A stretch of 59,011 nucleotides of DNA from contig CAZTGD010000010.1 of NCBI GenBank assembly GCA_964613055.1, positions 1-59,011 of the forward strand, in the 5' to 3' direction. This DNA is from JAXGMQ01 sp964613055. Lineage in GTDB: Bacteria > Caldisericota > Caldisericia > JAAYUI01. The notes beneath the pieces are model-generated. The model saw only the letters and a list, made by a program, of their open reading frames with translations. It was not told where the DNA came from and ran no database searches. Below are positions 29,101 to 36,642 of this stretch, in pieces (position 1 is the stretch's first letter; each line of letters starts with the position of its first letter). The position numbers were made by a program, and so were the translations under genes.

Positions 29101-30380
29101 CTTCAACAGCCTCAGGAGAGTTGATTGCGGTCGATTTTGCCGATGGAAAACAGGTATGGAAGACGACACTTGGCACTCCAGCGGTTGACTCACCAACCCA
29201 CTTCTCAGCCAGAGTGTTTGTGGGTGCAGGTCAAGATTTGGTTTGCATCAACTCAAACACGGGCTCGGAGATGTGGAGAGTTGACCTTGGTGCACAGGCT
29301 GTGGGCGTGCCTGCTGTAACAAGCTCAGACAGAGCAGTCCTAATTGGAGATGAAGCCGGTACACTCCATTGTTTTGATGTGAATGGTAATATGAAATGGG
29401 ACAGAGTACTTGGAAACAATATTGGTACTCCAGTTTGTTCATTCCTCAAGATATTCATCTCAGCTAGTAACTCTATATATGGACTTGACGAGGGTGGTAA
29501 TGTCCTTTGGGAAGTTGTGGAAGACTCACTGCTTGAAAATCCCGTGGCTATATCAGATGATCACAGGGTTGTATATCTGACAGGTGATAAAATAAAAACA
29601 GTATCAGAGGATGGAAAGCTACTCTTTGAAGAGCCAGCCCCCAACCGTTACCTGGGATTAACAGGAACTCAGTTATTCAAGAAGGAAGATGTTGCTACGC
29701 ACACAGTGGCAACCTTTGATCATGATCTTGATCATCCTGTGACACATATGATTGACAAAGGAGAAGAGATTGAAGTCCTTTATCCATCAACACTCGGTGC
29801 TGACAAAAGAACATGGAGGACTTCGGCGTTCTGTGATTCAGCCATGGTCTTTTGCAATGAGGATGGAGAGGTTCATTACTATTCATCGACTGACACTCAG
29901 GCAATCAAGCAGGAGGAGGACAGGGTCACTCTCAGCTACCAGCAGGATAATGACAGCTACTGGTTCAATGGTGAGGAGAAAAAGATGGACGCACCAGCAA
30001 TCAACCGTTGGAATCGTATGTTCCTGCCAGTGCGTTTTGTTGGCACAGATATTGGAATGGATATCGATTGGGATGGTAGTCAGCGAAAAGTCACTCTGGC
30101 TTCGGCTGGTGGAGGTAGAGTGGTTGAATTGTGGATTGGGAAGAAGGACTCATCAGTCACCACCGATGGAAAGAAAACGGTGGTTCAGATTGACGAATCC
30201 AATCCTGAGGTTGTGCCGATCATCGAGAAAAGCAGGACGTACATCCCTCTAAGGTTCTGTGGTGAAAACCTTGGTGCAGAGAATATCCTTTATGATGCAC
30301 AAACCAAGACAGCAACACTCGTATATCCGGGCAACATCATAAATACGATGCAATTTATGCCAAAAATACAAGCTAAGTGA
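23169..30380 (+). CDS. Giant secreted Rhs/YD-repeat protein fused to a PQQ-like propeller and stalk domain
   Basis: 2403 residues from the ATG at 23169, behind GGGGGTG. An in-frame GTG lies 3 nt earlier. Order: signal peptide (1-28); DUF6531-like entry domain (STGQLFFSETDQTVTIGG ... RRYYNS-type block, about 40-110); YD repeats from about 205 to 1340 (YEYDSLNRVTTVTDP-type units); Rhs core end (FRFNPFGAHDSEG ... YHLGARQFDPELMSFTSFDP). The usual self-cleavage DPLGL reads DILGL at 1412-1416. Next come a hydrophobic SLIPGIGTGMKVLGL stretch (about 1533-1565), coiled coil (about 1608-1651), a small DUF5666-like barrel (about 1733-1798), a proline-rich linker (about 1821-1878), a PQQ-type propeller (about 1913-2246) and a copper-amine-oxidase-N stalk domain (about 2250-2400) with paired RMFLPVRF and RTYIPLRF motifs. 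No toxin motif is visible. It is probably a large surface or secreted encapsulating protein. Confidence 0.9.
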   Translation: MNRRVTVILLSFLLTFVSLGVSPPAEAVDPWSIDTAIRTTGEQGHLFYYCNVEASTGQLFFSETDQTVTIGGNPFEIKRYYNSNLAGSNLSFGEAWSSILDMRLLDGRYFIREDGAVIDLNSRGYPKLDGENRVVGKQYICDFNDEGLPTKYRVFSSTGYADYSFTVDAGIIKAISVNNNIIYRINWRGGYVSSITDPLGRKSSYTYAKGRLIKITSKDTTVTYFRYDTKGRLISSDREFDDIETLFSYDNDNRITQISLAGDTVKPVITAMYYDNQSSVEFQDYSGSTVTVLLDDVGRPEVVLNPYFTPTEFEYDENNNVTRITDALQNATEYEYDSDGNLLESTDALGGKRTYVWSEALARPVLESFTDELGAETTVEYNEDGLPLQTTNALNSSWVNTYSNGCLESKTDPIESTWSFEYSDLNNLAFEKLPNGDLVEYDSDSAGRMISHTESNGAITEYEYDVLDRLTKITDALGKQTEYHYDKWGNVVKVRDPYGTEIEKKFNKEGSLVESKDGNGVSTYFRYDHEGNRVKTIDNRDNATTNEYDEMGNVVSSTDPFGMSESYEYDELGRLVRVTGIWGAVYEYEYDALDRLISIKYPFDVITEFIYDSVGNVLSKKHDGNLISTYQYDILGNLISEINYPDGEYTYEYDSLNRVTTVTDPVGSTETFEYDSLSNIIKNCDFSDNCTFYEWGCCGELLRVRNPDETVRSFEYDLLHRQISATDEAGFKTETEFDRLSRITQINNPDGTSIKYGYDKIGRLTSTINEQRKKWSFKYSDAGYLTKKIDPVGNELCYEYDDRGYLIQQINQDGGVTSYEYDSGLLVESTDPDGVETTYRYDIVGRLYKKAVGGVVTEEIGYDKLGRVRSVSTGGINTEYAYDLQNRLIGTNNGGIKTAYQYDDLGRLISVTQGDESSYASYEVSNNQPYAVTNNAGESLFKQYDSMGRITSLVSVSGLSSWFYYEERGLPKRIYHQGQGLIEVEYDSMGRPIKTIDGNGRKVRLEYEDGLLTEMMGTDKTEAYEYDDLGRLTSIDFDSDGELLSKLFKYNKSGKQTTSEVVFRTARTKVEKDYYPSGRIKSILYPDNTLISYGWNECGMLEKIALPSGDIDYAYDDNLRTESVSLPDGKTQRYSYNQNGKLAGISWENTNLDFQYRYDDMGRIKKKQSEWGTELFSYDEAGRLVSWNTATDDLELEYTSARLRKADKYDIHYLDSKIAEYRDISISYDRSGRMTTSGDTSLKYDCSGVLAEIESREIKHNIEITGMGLARFDDSFFLSEVSAPVVRMDKNGKVKDIYIFDPSGFPVASVSDETHYYLNDGSRNIIGVIDVSGRTETFRFNPFGAHDSEGSWVSPFRWKGYLFLPNVDLYHLGARQFDPELMSFTSFDPGYPYITTDDPYAYANHDPVNGYDILGLANIDYSTFSRDDYIKLVRDDIRVCYPRNSDTVSKCVELKNGSKITCACLLAIRDKEGSTNFSQIRTSTINSAIAEYNRWVRAYNEYACKYNDMGNAYNTMITVVEQLEDEEDWAGFKLFFNAGFALISLIPGIGTGMKVLGLIKTGVEAGSSLAEGDSSTVLESIALELAGPVGTVIGLMSDINNLLEAGDRIDEAKEKMNELKRELDRLDREVAPRFEREKERLRQGIQDARRKNYVLDFWCNELNSAAGNPACTRCGVRQLTPQTSEQPGTPEPEGGVDWGPMGPGSGYVPGYLRRDGVPRSSGSGESDPTHCASGRILEKVQAGGMTYIKMKTLGGKILVLIIDADTKVTDENGVVVLVCNLTQGEQIRACGERESDTLPCADTMETDSVSRARYRTVPRPAHGDPEEPAEPDNPLPPTDDDAPKPPTRIPPPTTGEPPPHDGDRPPPPPREPPDNDQYYCPCTWESYHKDRWNTGISRDPLARIKKYRKLEWTYRFDSDTSITTSPIMHDTYTIVNAVNGEMVKLNRSGDEEWKFIPEYPVDNPFTPALCTVDKWVFTSTASGELIAVDFADGKQVWKTTLGTPAVDSPTHFSARVFVGAGQDLVCINSNTGSEMWRVDLGAQAVGVPAVTSSDRAVLIGDEAGTLHCFDVNGNMKWDRVLGNNIGTPVCSFLKIFISASNSIYGLDEGGNVLWEVVEDSLLENPVAISDDHRVVYLTGDKIKTVSEDGKLLFEEPAPNRYLGLTGTQLFKKEDVATHTVATFDHDLDHPVTHMIDKGEEIEVLYPSTLGADKRTWRTSAFCDSAMVFCNEDGEVHYYSSTDTQAIKQEEDRVTLSYQQDNDSYWFNGEEKKMDAPAINRWNRMFLPVRFVGTDIGMDIDWDGSQRKVTLASAGGGRVVELWIGKKDSSVTTDGKKTVVQIDESNPEVVPIIEKSRTYIPLRFCGENLGAENILYDAQTKTATLVYPGNIINTMQFMPKIQAK

Positions 30381-30397
30381 TATTGAGAAGAACTCTA

Positions 30398-30426
30398 TGA
30401 TAACCTGCCATAAAAGCAGGTTATCA
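30398..30426. terminator. Hairpin between convergent genes
   Basis: TGATAACCTGC (30398-30408) pairs perfectly with GCAGGTTATCA (30416-30426) around a 7-nt loop, 18 nt after the Rhs stop. It lies between the Rhs gene and a convergent minus-strand gene, so it could end both transcripts. There is no clear T tract on either side. Confidence 0.55.
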
Positions 30427-30489
30427 AGAAAGCGTTATTTATATTTTGATCAAAGTGTTGTGCTGTCTGTCTGTTGTTATGCACGCTGA

Positions 30490-31968
30490 TCAATCAAGTC
30501 TTGCGCAGATTACCTTCCCTTTCTCATGGTCATAGAAGAAGTATGTATCACCCTCTTCATCATAGTCAAGCAGTCTGTAGGTTTGGGGTATGTCAAGCTG
30601 TTGACCTGTATCAATTGAAAATGAGACGTTTGAGTGTGAATCGCTTGAACTCAAGTAATGATCAGAGAATACACAAGAAATGATGTTACCTTTGACAATC
30701 AATTCATCTATCTTTTCGTACGCATTGATTTGACATATCCTGTCACCAGTTTGGGCATTATATGCCTCTATGAGGAATAGATCTTCAATTGGTAAGTCCT
30801 TTTCATTAACCAACCTAGTGTACATAGCAATAATACAATCATTCTTTTTATACCATTGTCTATTGTATTCATAATCTGAAGAATGAGAATCAGTTTGGAC
30901 CAAACTATTCAACATGTTAAGAGTATTGTCGCTTTCATGTATATTTTTCTTAGGGCAATCAATTATTATCTTTCTTACTGAACTATTATTTTCGTAGGAT
31001 AAACAATACTCACAGTCAATATCTAATGATTTATTAGAATTATCTTGTAGTTTTACAGAACCATCATCAATATTCATTATATACATGGTGTTTAGATTAG
31101 ATTGATCGTAAAAGCTCAAAGTATACCTATCTAAATTAATAATTGTATAATCCTCAATATCATAATCGTTAGCTACAGCCCAATCGATAGTTCCAGTTAT
31201 CATATCAATACAATAAACCTGATCATTATCCTTTTCTATGTACAGGATTTTGCCTTTATCGTGGCAGAGAGTAACAAATTCCATATCTTCTTCTGTGTAT
31301 AGAAGTTGTCCAGTTGCAGATGATAGTATGTAAACGGATTTATCTGAGTAAGAGTTAACCAAAATTATATCATTTTCATCAGATACCTGAATATCAATTT
31401 TGTTAGAAGGAAGGTCCCAGCTCCACTCTAATAAACCATCTTTCTTATTGTAAGCAAATGCTTTATCTTTATATTTGGTTATTACTTGATCATCTGAGAA
31501 GGATATAAATTCGTAATCAGTTTCTTGATTCCAAAGAATCTCTAGTTGATCAGTGGAAATATTTCTTTTCTTTTCATTCACTTCAATGTTTATTGGTTTT
31601 TCGAAAATCAACTCGGGATATAAAGAATAGTTCTGGTCAAAACTCATTTGAATTCTAACTGTATCGTTTTTTACAAAGACAGGTATCGTTATTGTTTCAT
31701 TCTTCATGCTATCAATAGGGATTGGGTTTGGTAGGGACTCTTCACGATAAGAAACACCACCAAGCCAAGCATATATTGAATAGCCTTTGTTTTGTGATTT
31801 CAATGGAATGGCAAGAGAATAGTATACCGTTTTGTCACTGTTGTTCCTAATCACAATCTCTCTTGACTCTACTTCCCATGGGTGCATCTCAACTTTTATC
31901 GTATCAGTTTCTGTCTTCCTCCAAACAACTTCAATACTGTCATACAAACCAATAGGATAACGTAACAA
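30490..31968 (-). CDS. Propeller-containing protein, likely C-terminal part of a frameshifted gene
   Basis: 492 residues if started at the TTG at 31966-31968, but the frame stays open upstream to 32067. There it encodes a calcium-loop-like sequence (NRDGDSTPDCIDADPDDPR), similar to thrombospondin type-3 or adhesin aspartate repeats. The body has an Ig-like region (about 20-120; EIVIRNNSDKTVYYSLAIPL) and then propeller-like units such as KDGLLEWSWDLPSNK, DKSVYILSSATGQLLYTEED and CIDMITGTIDWAV. No signal peptide is present, which is odd for this type. The upstream lipoprotein-like ORF ends 4 nt away in another frame, so both are probably one gene. Composition is AT-rich. Confidence 0.65.
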   Translation of the reverse strand: MLRYPIGLYDSIEVVWRKTETDTIKVEMHPWEVESREIVIRNNSDKTVYYSLAIPLKSQNKGYSIYAWLGGVSYREESLPNPIPIDSMKNETITIPVFVKNDTVRIQMSFDQNYSLYPELIFEKPINIEVNEKKRNISTDQLEILWNQETDYEFISFSDDQVITKYKDKAFAYNKKDGLLEWSWDLPSNKIDIQVSDENDIILVNSYSDKSVYILSSATGQLLYTEEDMEFVTLCHDKGKILYIEKDNDQVYCIDMITGTIDWAVANDYDIEDYTIINLDRYTLSFYDQSNLNTMYIMNIDDGSVKLQDNSNKSLDIDCEYCLSYENNSSVRKIIIDCPKKNIHESDNTLNMLNSLVQTDSHSSDYEYNRQWYKKNDCIIAMYTRLVNEKDLPIEDLFLIEAYNAQTGDRICQINAYEKIDELIVKGNIISCVFSDHYLSSSDSHSNVSFSIDTGQQLDIPQTYRLLDYDEEGDTYFFYDHEKGKVICARLD

Positions 31969-32063
31969 CCCTATAGCTTTCTTAGTGCTTATATATGCTA
32001 TTACCCTTGGATCATCTGGGTCTGCGTCAATACAGTCTGGTGTACTATCGCCATCCCTATTTT

Positions 32064-32486
32064 CTAGTTAGCCGTATATCTTTTAAATTGTTTGGTGAAA
32101 TTCTCATTGGTGATAACATAATCAGGATTTGTCTCTATTGCATCCTTTAGATGCAGATAACATCCCTCAATATTTGCCTCTTTAATATGAGCATTATCAA
32201 CCATAAATGGTTCATTATAACTACTCTTTGCATCAAAGATTGTCTGGGCGAGGTCTTCAAATGATCCTTCCCTTCCAGTAGAATATGAGATACAACTTTG
32301 ACCACCTCCACCACCGTCCATGGCACCTGATGCAAAATATCCAGCCGCAAGTTTGGATTCCTCGTCATAGGAATGAAATTTTTCATTTTCCTCAATAGGT
32401 TTGTTGCATGCAATTGAATATGTTGAAACAATTAAAAGGACTACAATACAAAAAACGCCTTTACTTAGAAACCTTTTCATTGCCAC
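32064..32486 (-). CDS. Secreted or lipoprotein-like protein, likely N-terminal part of the same frameshifted gene
   Basis: 140 residues from an ATG behind GGAGGTGGC. The N-terminus KRFLSKGVFCIVVLLIVSTYSIACNK is a signal peptide with cysteine C27 in a near-lipobox (S-I-A-C). Then come a glycine run (DGGGGGQSC) and an alpha-rich segment. The reading frame stops at 32064, and the neighbouring frame is open from 32067 onward with an aspartate-rich linker. A one-base indel near 32064-32070 would join them into a ~660-residue protein. No family is recognised for this part. Confidence 0.6.
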   Translation of the reverse strand: MAMKRFLSKGVFCIVVLLIVSTYSIACNKPIEENEKFHSYDEESKLAAGYFASGAMDGGGGGQSCISYSTGREGSFEDLAQTIFDAKSSYNEPFMVDNAHIKEANIEGCYLHLKDAIETNPDYVITNENFTKQFKRYTAN

Positions 32487-32790
32487 CTCCAGCTACTTCT
32501 ATATGATACATCACTAGCATATTGATATTTCACTTTTATACAAATATTAATTTCTCAATAATTATTAAATATCGCATTTATTGAGTTTAATACTATAATT
32601 TTGGGATTTGACCGGAGAATCATTCTTTATGTAAATTTGTAACATCAATCCAATTTTGTATTCACAATTGGTCTTGACTGATATCACCTACAAAATTCAG
32701 TGGATAATTATTCTTGTATGTTGCATAACAGGACAATTTCTGTTCACAATAGAAAAAGTCTTCTATCAAATGCTGTAAAGCTGAATATAT
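32487..32790. other. Intergenic region, AT-rich, nothing recognised
   Basis: A 304-bp gap between the ftcD stop and the start of the lipoprotein-like gene, both on the minus strand. It holds the ribosome-binding site of the latter, presumably its promoter, and presumably the end of the hut transcript. I see no convincing promoter pair, hairpin with T tract, tRNA or ORF. Confidence 0.6.
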
Positions 32791-34314
32791 CTAGGACAGC
32801 TTTGACTTAACCATATTGTAGATCGCTTCAGCTTCGGTAACGCCATCTTCAAGAAGTTTCTCTGCTTCACCTTTCAGCCTATCAGCCTTTTTCTTATCTT
32901 CGATGCCACCTATGTTTATCAGAACATTCAGATGAGCTCCCTTGAGGGCAGTAATGGCAGACAATGCCGCAACACCAGCATCAGAGATCGAGTTCTGGTT
33001 CCCACGTTCGACAACTGCTTTTATCAGTGGAATTGCTTTTGAGGATGCTCTCATTGTCATAAGAGGTACCGTTGTTGCATAGATGGTTGCCTCTTGCATC
33101 TGTTTTGCTTTAAACTCCTCAGAGTCAGAATCGGTAGTCGTGAGTTTCATTGATTTCATGATAGCCTTGAATGCTTCGGTGTCTTCCTCAACCAGATTCA
33201 CCAGCTCATCAGCTATCGCATCGCCCTTTTGGGCGATATCATTCATCTCATCGGCAACACTGGCATACTTCTTTGATTGAGATAGTTTAGCGACCATCGA
33301 AGCCAATGCAGATGCCAAAGCTCCAGAGCTTGCTGATACCGAGCCACCACCTGGCGCGACGACCTTCTTGGATACCTCTTTTACAAAAGAATCCGGTACC
33401 CAACTTTCTTCTCCGCCTCCCCCTACCCTGAGGTCGAGTATCTGTTTCTTGCTGAAATCAACCAGGTTCAGGTGTCCGGTTGCAACGTTGAGTATAGCGC
33501 TCAGTGGAAGCAGTCCAACAATCTCAGTGCCAATGGGCAGAACTCCGAGTCTAAAAGCCTCTTGTTTGATCATATCAAAGACTTTTCTTATAGAGGTTCT
33601 CTTGTAATTGGTGAGATTCATTGAGACCTGCACGTATCCACGCTCTTCAATGGCAAAACCCATTGCTTTGCAGTATTGGAATCCACCAGAGCGATTTCGG
33701 ATCATGTTTGCAATCTTCTTGGCAATCCTCACGTCTTTAGTACCAAGATTAACATTGAATGCGACCAGGGGCAGTCTGCAACCAACCACAACACATCCAG
33801 CTGTAGGGTGCATCTTTGGTTCACCAACATCGGGATCGCGGCCGGGTTTTACACCCATCTCTTCTTTAATCTTTTCGAACTCTCCACGTCTGATCTTGGC
33901 TAGGTCAACACGTTCAGGACTTTTAGCTGTTTCCTCATAGAGGTAACTTGGAATTGATAGTTCATCCCATATACGATGTGCCAGGTTCTCAGACAGCTTG
34001 TTGCATTCATCAACTGTAATATCAGCAACAGGGACAAATGGGATCACATCGGTTGCTCCGAGTCTCGGGTGTTCACCTGAGTGTTTGTTCATATCTATCA
34101 GTTCGGAGGCGGTCTTGCACATCTTGAATGCGGCGTCAGCGGAGGCTTTTGGTTCACCGGCGAATGTGATTACACACCTGTTGTGATCAGCATCCATCTG
34201 AACATCAAGCAATGTAACACCCTTGGTTTGTTTTGCGTGGATGGCAATCTTGTCGACAATTGATTTGTCTTTACCCTCTGAAAAGTTTGGTACGCATTCA
34301 ACTATCTTTCCCAT
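32791..34314 (-). CDS. ftcD: Glutamate formimidoyltransferase / formimidoyltetrahydrofolate cyclodeaminase (fused)
   Basis: 507 residues. Residues 1-300 are formiminotransferase (MGKIVECVPNFSEGKD, LLDVQMDADHNRCVITFAGEP, HPRLGATDVIPFVPV, plus LGVLPIGTEIVGLLP). Residues about 320-507 are cyclodeaminase (APGGGSVSASSGALASALASMVAKLS and a helical bundle). It moves the formimino group of N-formiminoglutamate to tetrahydrofolate, giving glutamate, then releases ammonia to give 5,10-methenyl-THF. The bifunctional fusion is like that of animals and some bacteria. It overlaps hutI by 13 nt, so the pair forms the end of the histidine route. Confidence 0.95.
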   Translation of the reverse strand: MGKIVECVPNFSEGKDKSIVDKIAIHAKQTKGVTLLDVQMDADHNRCVITFAGEPKASADAAFKMCKTASELIDMNKHSGEHPRLGATDVIPFVPVADITVDECNKLSENLAHRIWDELSIPSYLYEETAKSPERVDLAKIRRGEFEKIKEEMGVKPGRDPDVGEPKMHPTAGCVVVGCRLPLVAFNVNLGTKDVRIAKKIANMIRNRSGGFQYCKAMGFAIEERGYVQVSMNLTNYKRTSIRKVFDMIKQEAFRLGVLPIGTEIVGLLPLSAILNVATGHLNLVDFSKKQILDLRVGGGGEESWVPDSFVKEVSKKVVAPGGGSVSASSGALASALASMVAKLSQSKKYASVADEMNDIAQKGDAIADELVNLVEEDTEAFKAIMKSMKLTTTDSDSEEFKAKQMQEATIYATTVPLMTMRASSKAIPLIKAVVERGNQNSISDAGVAALSAITALKGAHLNVLINIGGIEDKKKADRLKGEAEKLLEDGVTEAEAIYNMVKSKLS

Positions 34315-35537
34315 GTTATCTCCTTGCCTTTTATGTACACACTCTCTACATGATTCTGCGCGAGTTCATATGGTATCATCCTATATGATGAGTCCTTTAA
34401 GACAATAAAGTCTGCCTTTTTGCCAATCTCAATTGAGCCAACTCTGTCTGAAATACCAAGAGAATACGCTGAGTTTATCGTGCTCGCGACTATGGCTTCC
34501 TTTGGTGTCATTTTCAGGAATTTACACGCCAGACCGATGATGAACTGCATTGATTCAATTGTGCAGGAACCAGGATTTCTATCTGTTGCCAGTGCTACGA
34601 TACATCCGGATTCAATTGCCTTTCTGGCTCTGGCAAATGGTTTTCCAAGATAGAATGATGTGCCGGGTAGAAAGGTTGCAACTGTCCCTGATTCTGCAAG
34701 CGCTTTAAACCCATCGTCACTGGCCTGGATAAGGTGGTCGGCTGATATCGCTTTTAACTCTGATGCCAGTTTCGCTCCACCGGTATCTGCCAATTCATCA
34801 ACATGCAATCTTGAAGGCATGTTGGCAGAGCTGATAATACCTCTTGTTTCATCATTAGTGAAAACTCCCTTGTCGCAAAACACATCGATATAGTCAGCAT
34901 GTGGTTGACACGCATCCAGCATCTCTCCTTTTACATGGTTTATATATTCTTTTCTGTCAGTTCCATCTGGGATCGCATGAGCTCCAAGGAAGGTTCGCTT
35001 GTATGTGACTCCACATTCCTCAGCTACTGTTCCAGCCACCTTCAGCATCTTCACTTCTGTTTCAACATCCAAACCATAGCCAGATTTAATTTCAACACTA
35101 GTTGTGCCATGAGAAATCATGTTTCTCAGTCTTGTGGTTGATGATTGTTTAAGCTCTTCTACTGTAGCTTCCCTTGTCATTTTTACGCTTGAGACAATCC
35201 CTCCACCACTCTCCATTATCTCCTCATAACTTGCACCTGTGAGCCTCATCTCAAACTCTCTTGAGCGATCTCCCCCGAACACGAGATGGGTGTGAGGATC
35301 TACAAAACCAGGCATTACAGCTCTGCCTTTTGCGGATATTGTATTGTCTGATTTGTATTTGTCTAATACGTTATCTGTCGAACCAACTGCAAAAAAAGAA
35401 CCCTTATTCACGGCAAAAGCACCGTTTCTAATTATTCCTATGTTGGCCAGTTCGCTACCAATCTTGGGAGAATCGCCAGAAACAGTTACCAATTCTGATG
35501 CGCTATGTACAATAAGATCAACTTGTTGCTTGCTCAT
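34302..35537 (-). CDS. hutI: Imidazolonepropionase
   Basis: 411 residues, normal for HutI. The amidohydrolase metal site H82-x-H84 is in GFVDPHTHLVFGGDR, followed by SREFEMRLTGASYEEIMESGGGI and STTRLRNMISHGTTSVEIKSGYGLD, all family-specific. The later ADHL and ALATDRNPGSC carry the remaining metal ligands. It hydrolyses imidazolone propionate to N-formimino-L-glutamate, the substrate of the adjacent ftcD. The start overlaps the upstream gene by 4 nt. hutH and hutU are not in this window. Confidence 0.95.
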   Translation of the reverse strand: MSKQQVDLIVHSASELVTVSGDSPKIGSELANIGIIRNGAFAVNKGSFFAVGSTDNVLDKYKSDNTISAKGRAVMPGFVDPHTHLVFGGDRSREFEMRLTGASYEEIMESGGGIVSSVKMTREATVEELKQSSTTRLRNMISHGTTSVEIKSGYGLDVETEVKMLKVAGTVAEECGVTYKRTFLGAHAIPDGTDRKEYINHVKGEMLDACQPHADYIDVFCDKGVFTNDETRGIISSANMPSRLHVDELADTGGAKLASELKAISADHLIQASDDGFKALAESGTVATFLPGTSFYLGKPFARARKAIESGCIVALATDRNPGSCTIESMQFIIGLACKFLKMTPKEAIVASTINSAYSLGISDRVGSIEIGKKADFIVLKDSSYRMIPYELAQNHVESVYIKGKEITWER

Positions 35538-36328
35538 GGCATCCTGATTGATTGAAATATTTTCTCAGTGTCTTCATATCTGTTCTCTGAGACTATCCCA
35601 TTGATGATCACAGTTGCACCGTTTTTCTTGAGTATACCCACAGGATGACCGCCAGCACGAATCATGTAGTACCCGTAGTCAACGTTTGGGATTTTATTGC
35701 CAACCGTTTCGAGCTCTTCGAGGAAGAACTCATGAGGATAATCAAAACCCCCAATACCGTTTACGTATTGATTGAGCAAATTTGGATCAGAGTCCGGAAG
35801 AAATATAGCAAAAGTAAGTGCAGTAACCGATTCCATCTCTCTTATGATTTCTTCCTGAGACTTGGGGTTTTCTTGTTGTGATATGCTTTTGCTGATCTGC
35901 TCCTTCACCTGTTTGTCCTGTTCTGAAGTTGGATCATCCATGCTTTCTGCTAAAGCTTTTATTTGTTCAGGGTTGAGCATAATCTCTTGGGTTGTCAGGT
36001 CTGAACCTAATGTTACACCCTTCGGGCTAAACAAGTGTGGGTGGCTACAGTTGCCAAGATTACCATCAAACTGAACAGTTGTGTCTAGGCCATGAGACTC
36101 CCAATCATTGGGTAACTCGCATGTGAAAATATCAAACTTGCTTTTAAATGCAGAGTCGTTTGAAGTTGAGATATACCAAATGACGGAAAGAATGGTAATC
36201 AATACAATGACGATAAGCGATGTGATCCAACTGTTCCTCCAGCTCGCTTTTTCACGTTTTTTCTTCAGGACAATCCTTGGTTCTCTTTTCTTGCTGTGCA
36301 GGTTTTTATTTCTATTCTTTTTTGGCAT
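35534..36328 (-). CDS. Membrane-anchored hypothetical protein in the hut operon
   Basis: 264 residues. A very basic N-terminus (KKNRNKNLHSKKREPRIVLKKKRE) precedes one membrane helix (about 34-53). The outside domain has DIFTCELPNDWESHG near its start and GGHPVGILKKNGATVIINGIVSENRYEDTEKIFQSI at its end. That looks like the PsbP/MogI-like surface folds that often end with a fitted F-x-x-I-x-x-S-hydrophobic motif, but I cannot name it. The positive-inside N-terminus predicts the bulk lies outside the cell. It is translationally coupled (ATGA) to hutI, though no biochemical link is evident. Confidence 0.65.
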   Translation of the reverse strand: MPKKNRNKNLHSKKREPRIVLKKKREKASWRNSWITSLIVIVLITILSVIWYISTSNDSAFKSKFDIFTCELPNDWESHGLDTTVQFDGNLGNCSHPHLFSPKGVTLGSDLTTQEIMLNPEQIKALAESMDDPTSEQDKQVKEQISKSISQQENPKSQEEIIREMESVTALTFAIFLPDSDPNLLNQYVNGIGGFDYPHEFFLEELETVGNKIPNVDYGYYMIRAGGHPVGILKKNGATVIINGIVSENRYEDTEKIFQSIRMP

Positions 36329-36642
36329 AAGTTCCTCTTTTATCCGAGAGTAATTCTATTCACAATTATTTTAAGGTCAAATCAATTACAAATTCGTATT
36401 TGAGTTAATAGCATATTCAATGCTTTCTACGTTTAATAATGAAATTGAGTTTGTCATGAAAAGAACATTCACCAAAATGAATTTACCGATTGTCCAAGAG
36501 GTCGATATTCATTATGAATTAGAAGTCAAACCGTAATATAGTCAAGTATCGGAATACAAACATTGGAAAGAAGATACCTAAAGTTTTCAAATACATCTAA
36601 ACTCAGGGTAGCCGGAGAGATCCGGCTACCCAAAAATACATA
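36329..36642. other. Intergenic region with one strong hairpin
   Basis: A 314-bp gap between the stalk/solenoid gene (ending 36643) and the hut-linked gene. It contains the hairpin at 36606-36631 and otherwise AT-rich sequence. A short plus-strand frame of about 38 codons from 36420 has no ribosome-binding site and is not called. Confidence 0.6.
36606..36631 (-). terminator. Strong hairpin after the solenoid-protein gene
   Basis: GGGTAGCCGG pairs perfectly with CCGGCTACCC across a 6-nt loop, beginning 12 nt after the stop codon at 36643. It is GC-rich in an AT-rich gap. The 3' side on the minus strand is only mildly T-rich (TGAGTTTAG), so it may act as a terminator or a 3'-end stabiliser. 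Confidence 0.65.

Noticed and set aside
29752..30252. 166-codon plus-strand frame inside the Rhs gene
   Set aside because: Arginine/serine-rich shadow of the propeller and stalk domains in another frame; no family resemblance.
36420..36536. Short plus-strand frame of about 38 codons in the gap after the solenoid gene
   Set aside because: Composition looks protein-like but there is no ribosome-binding site, no promoter and no recognisable family.
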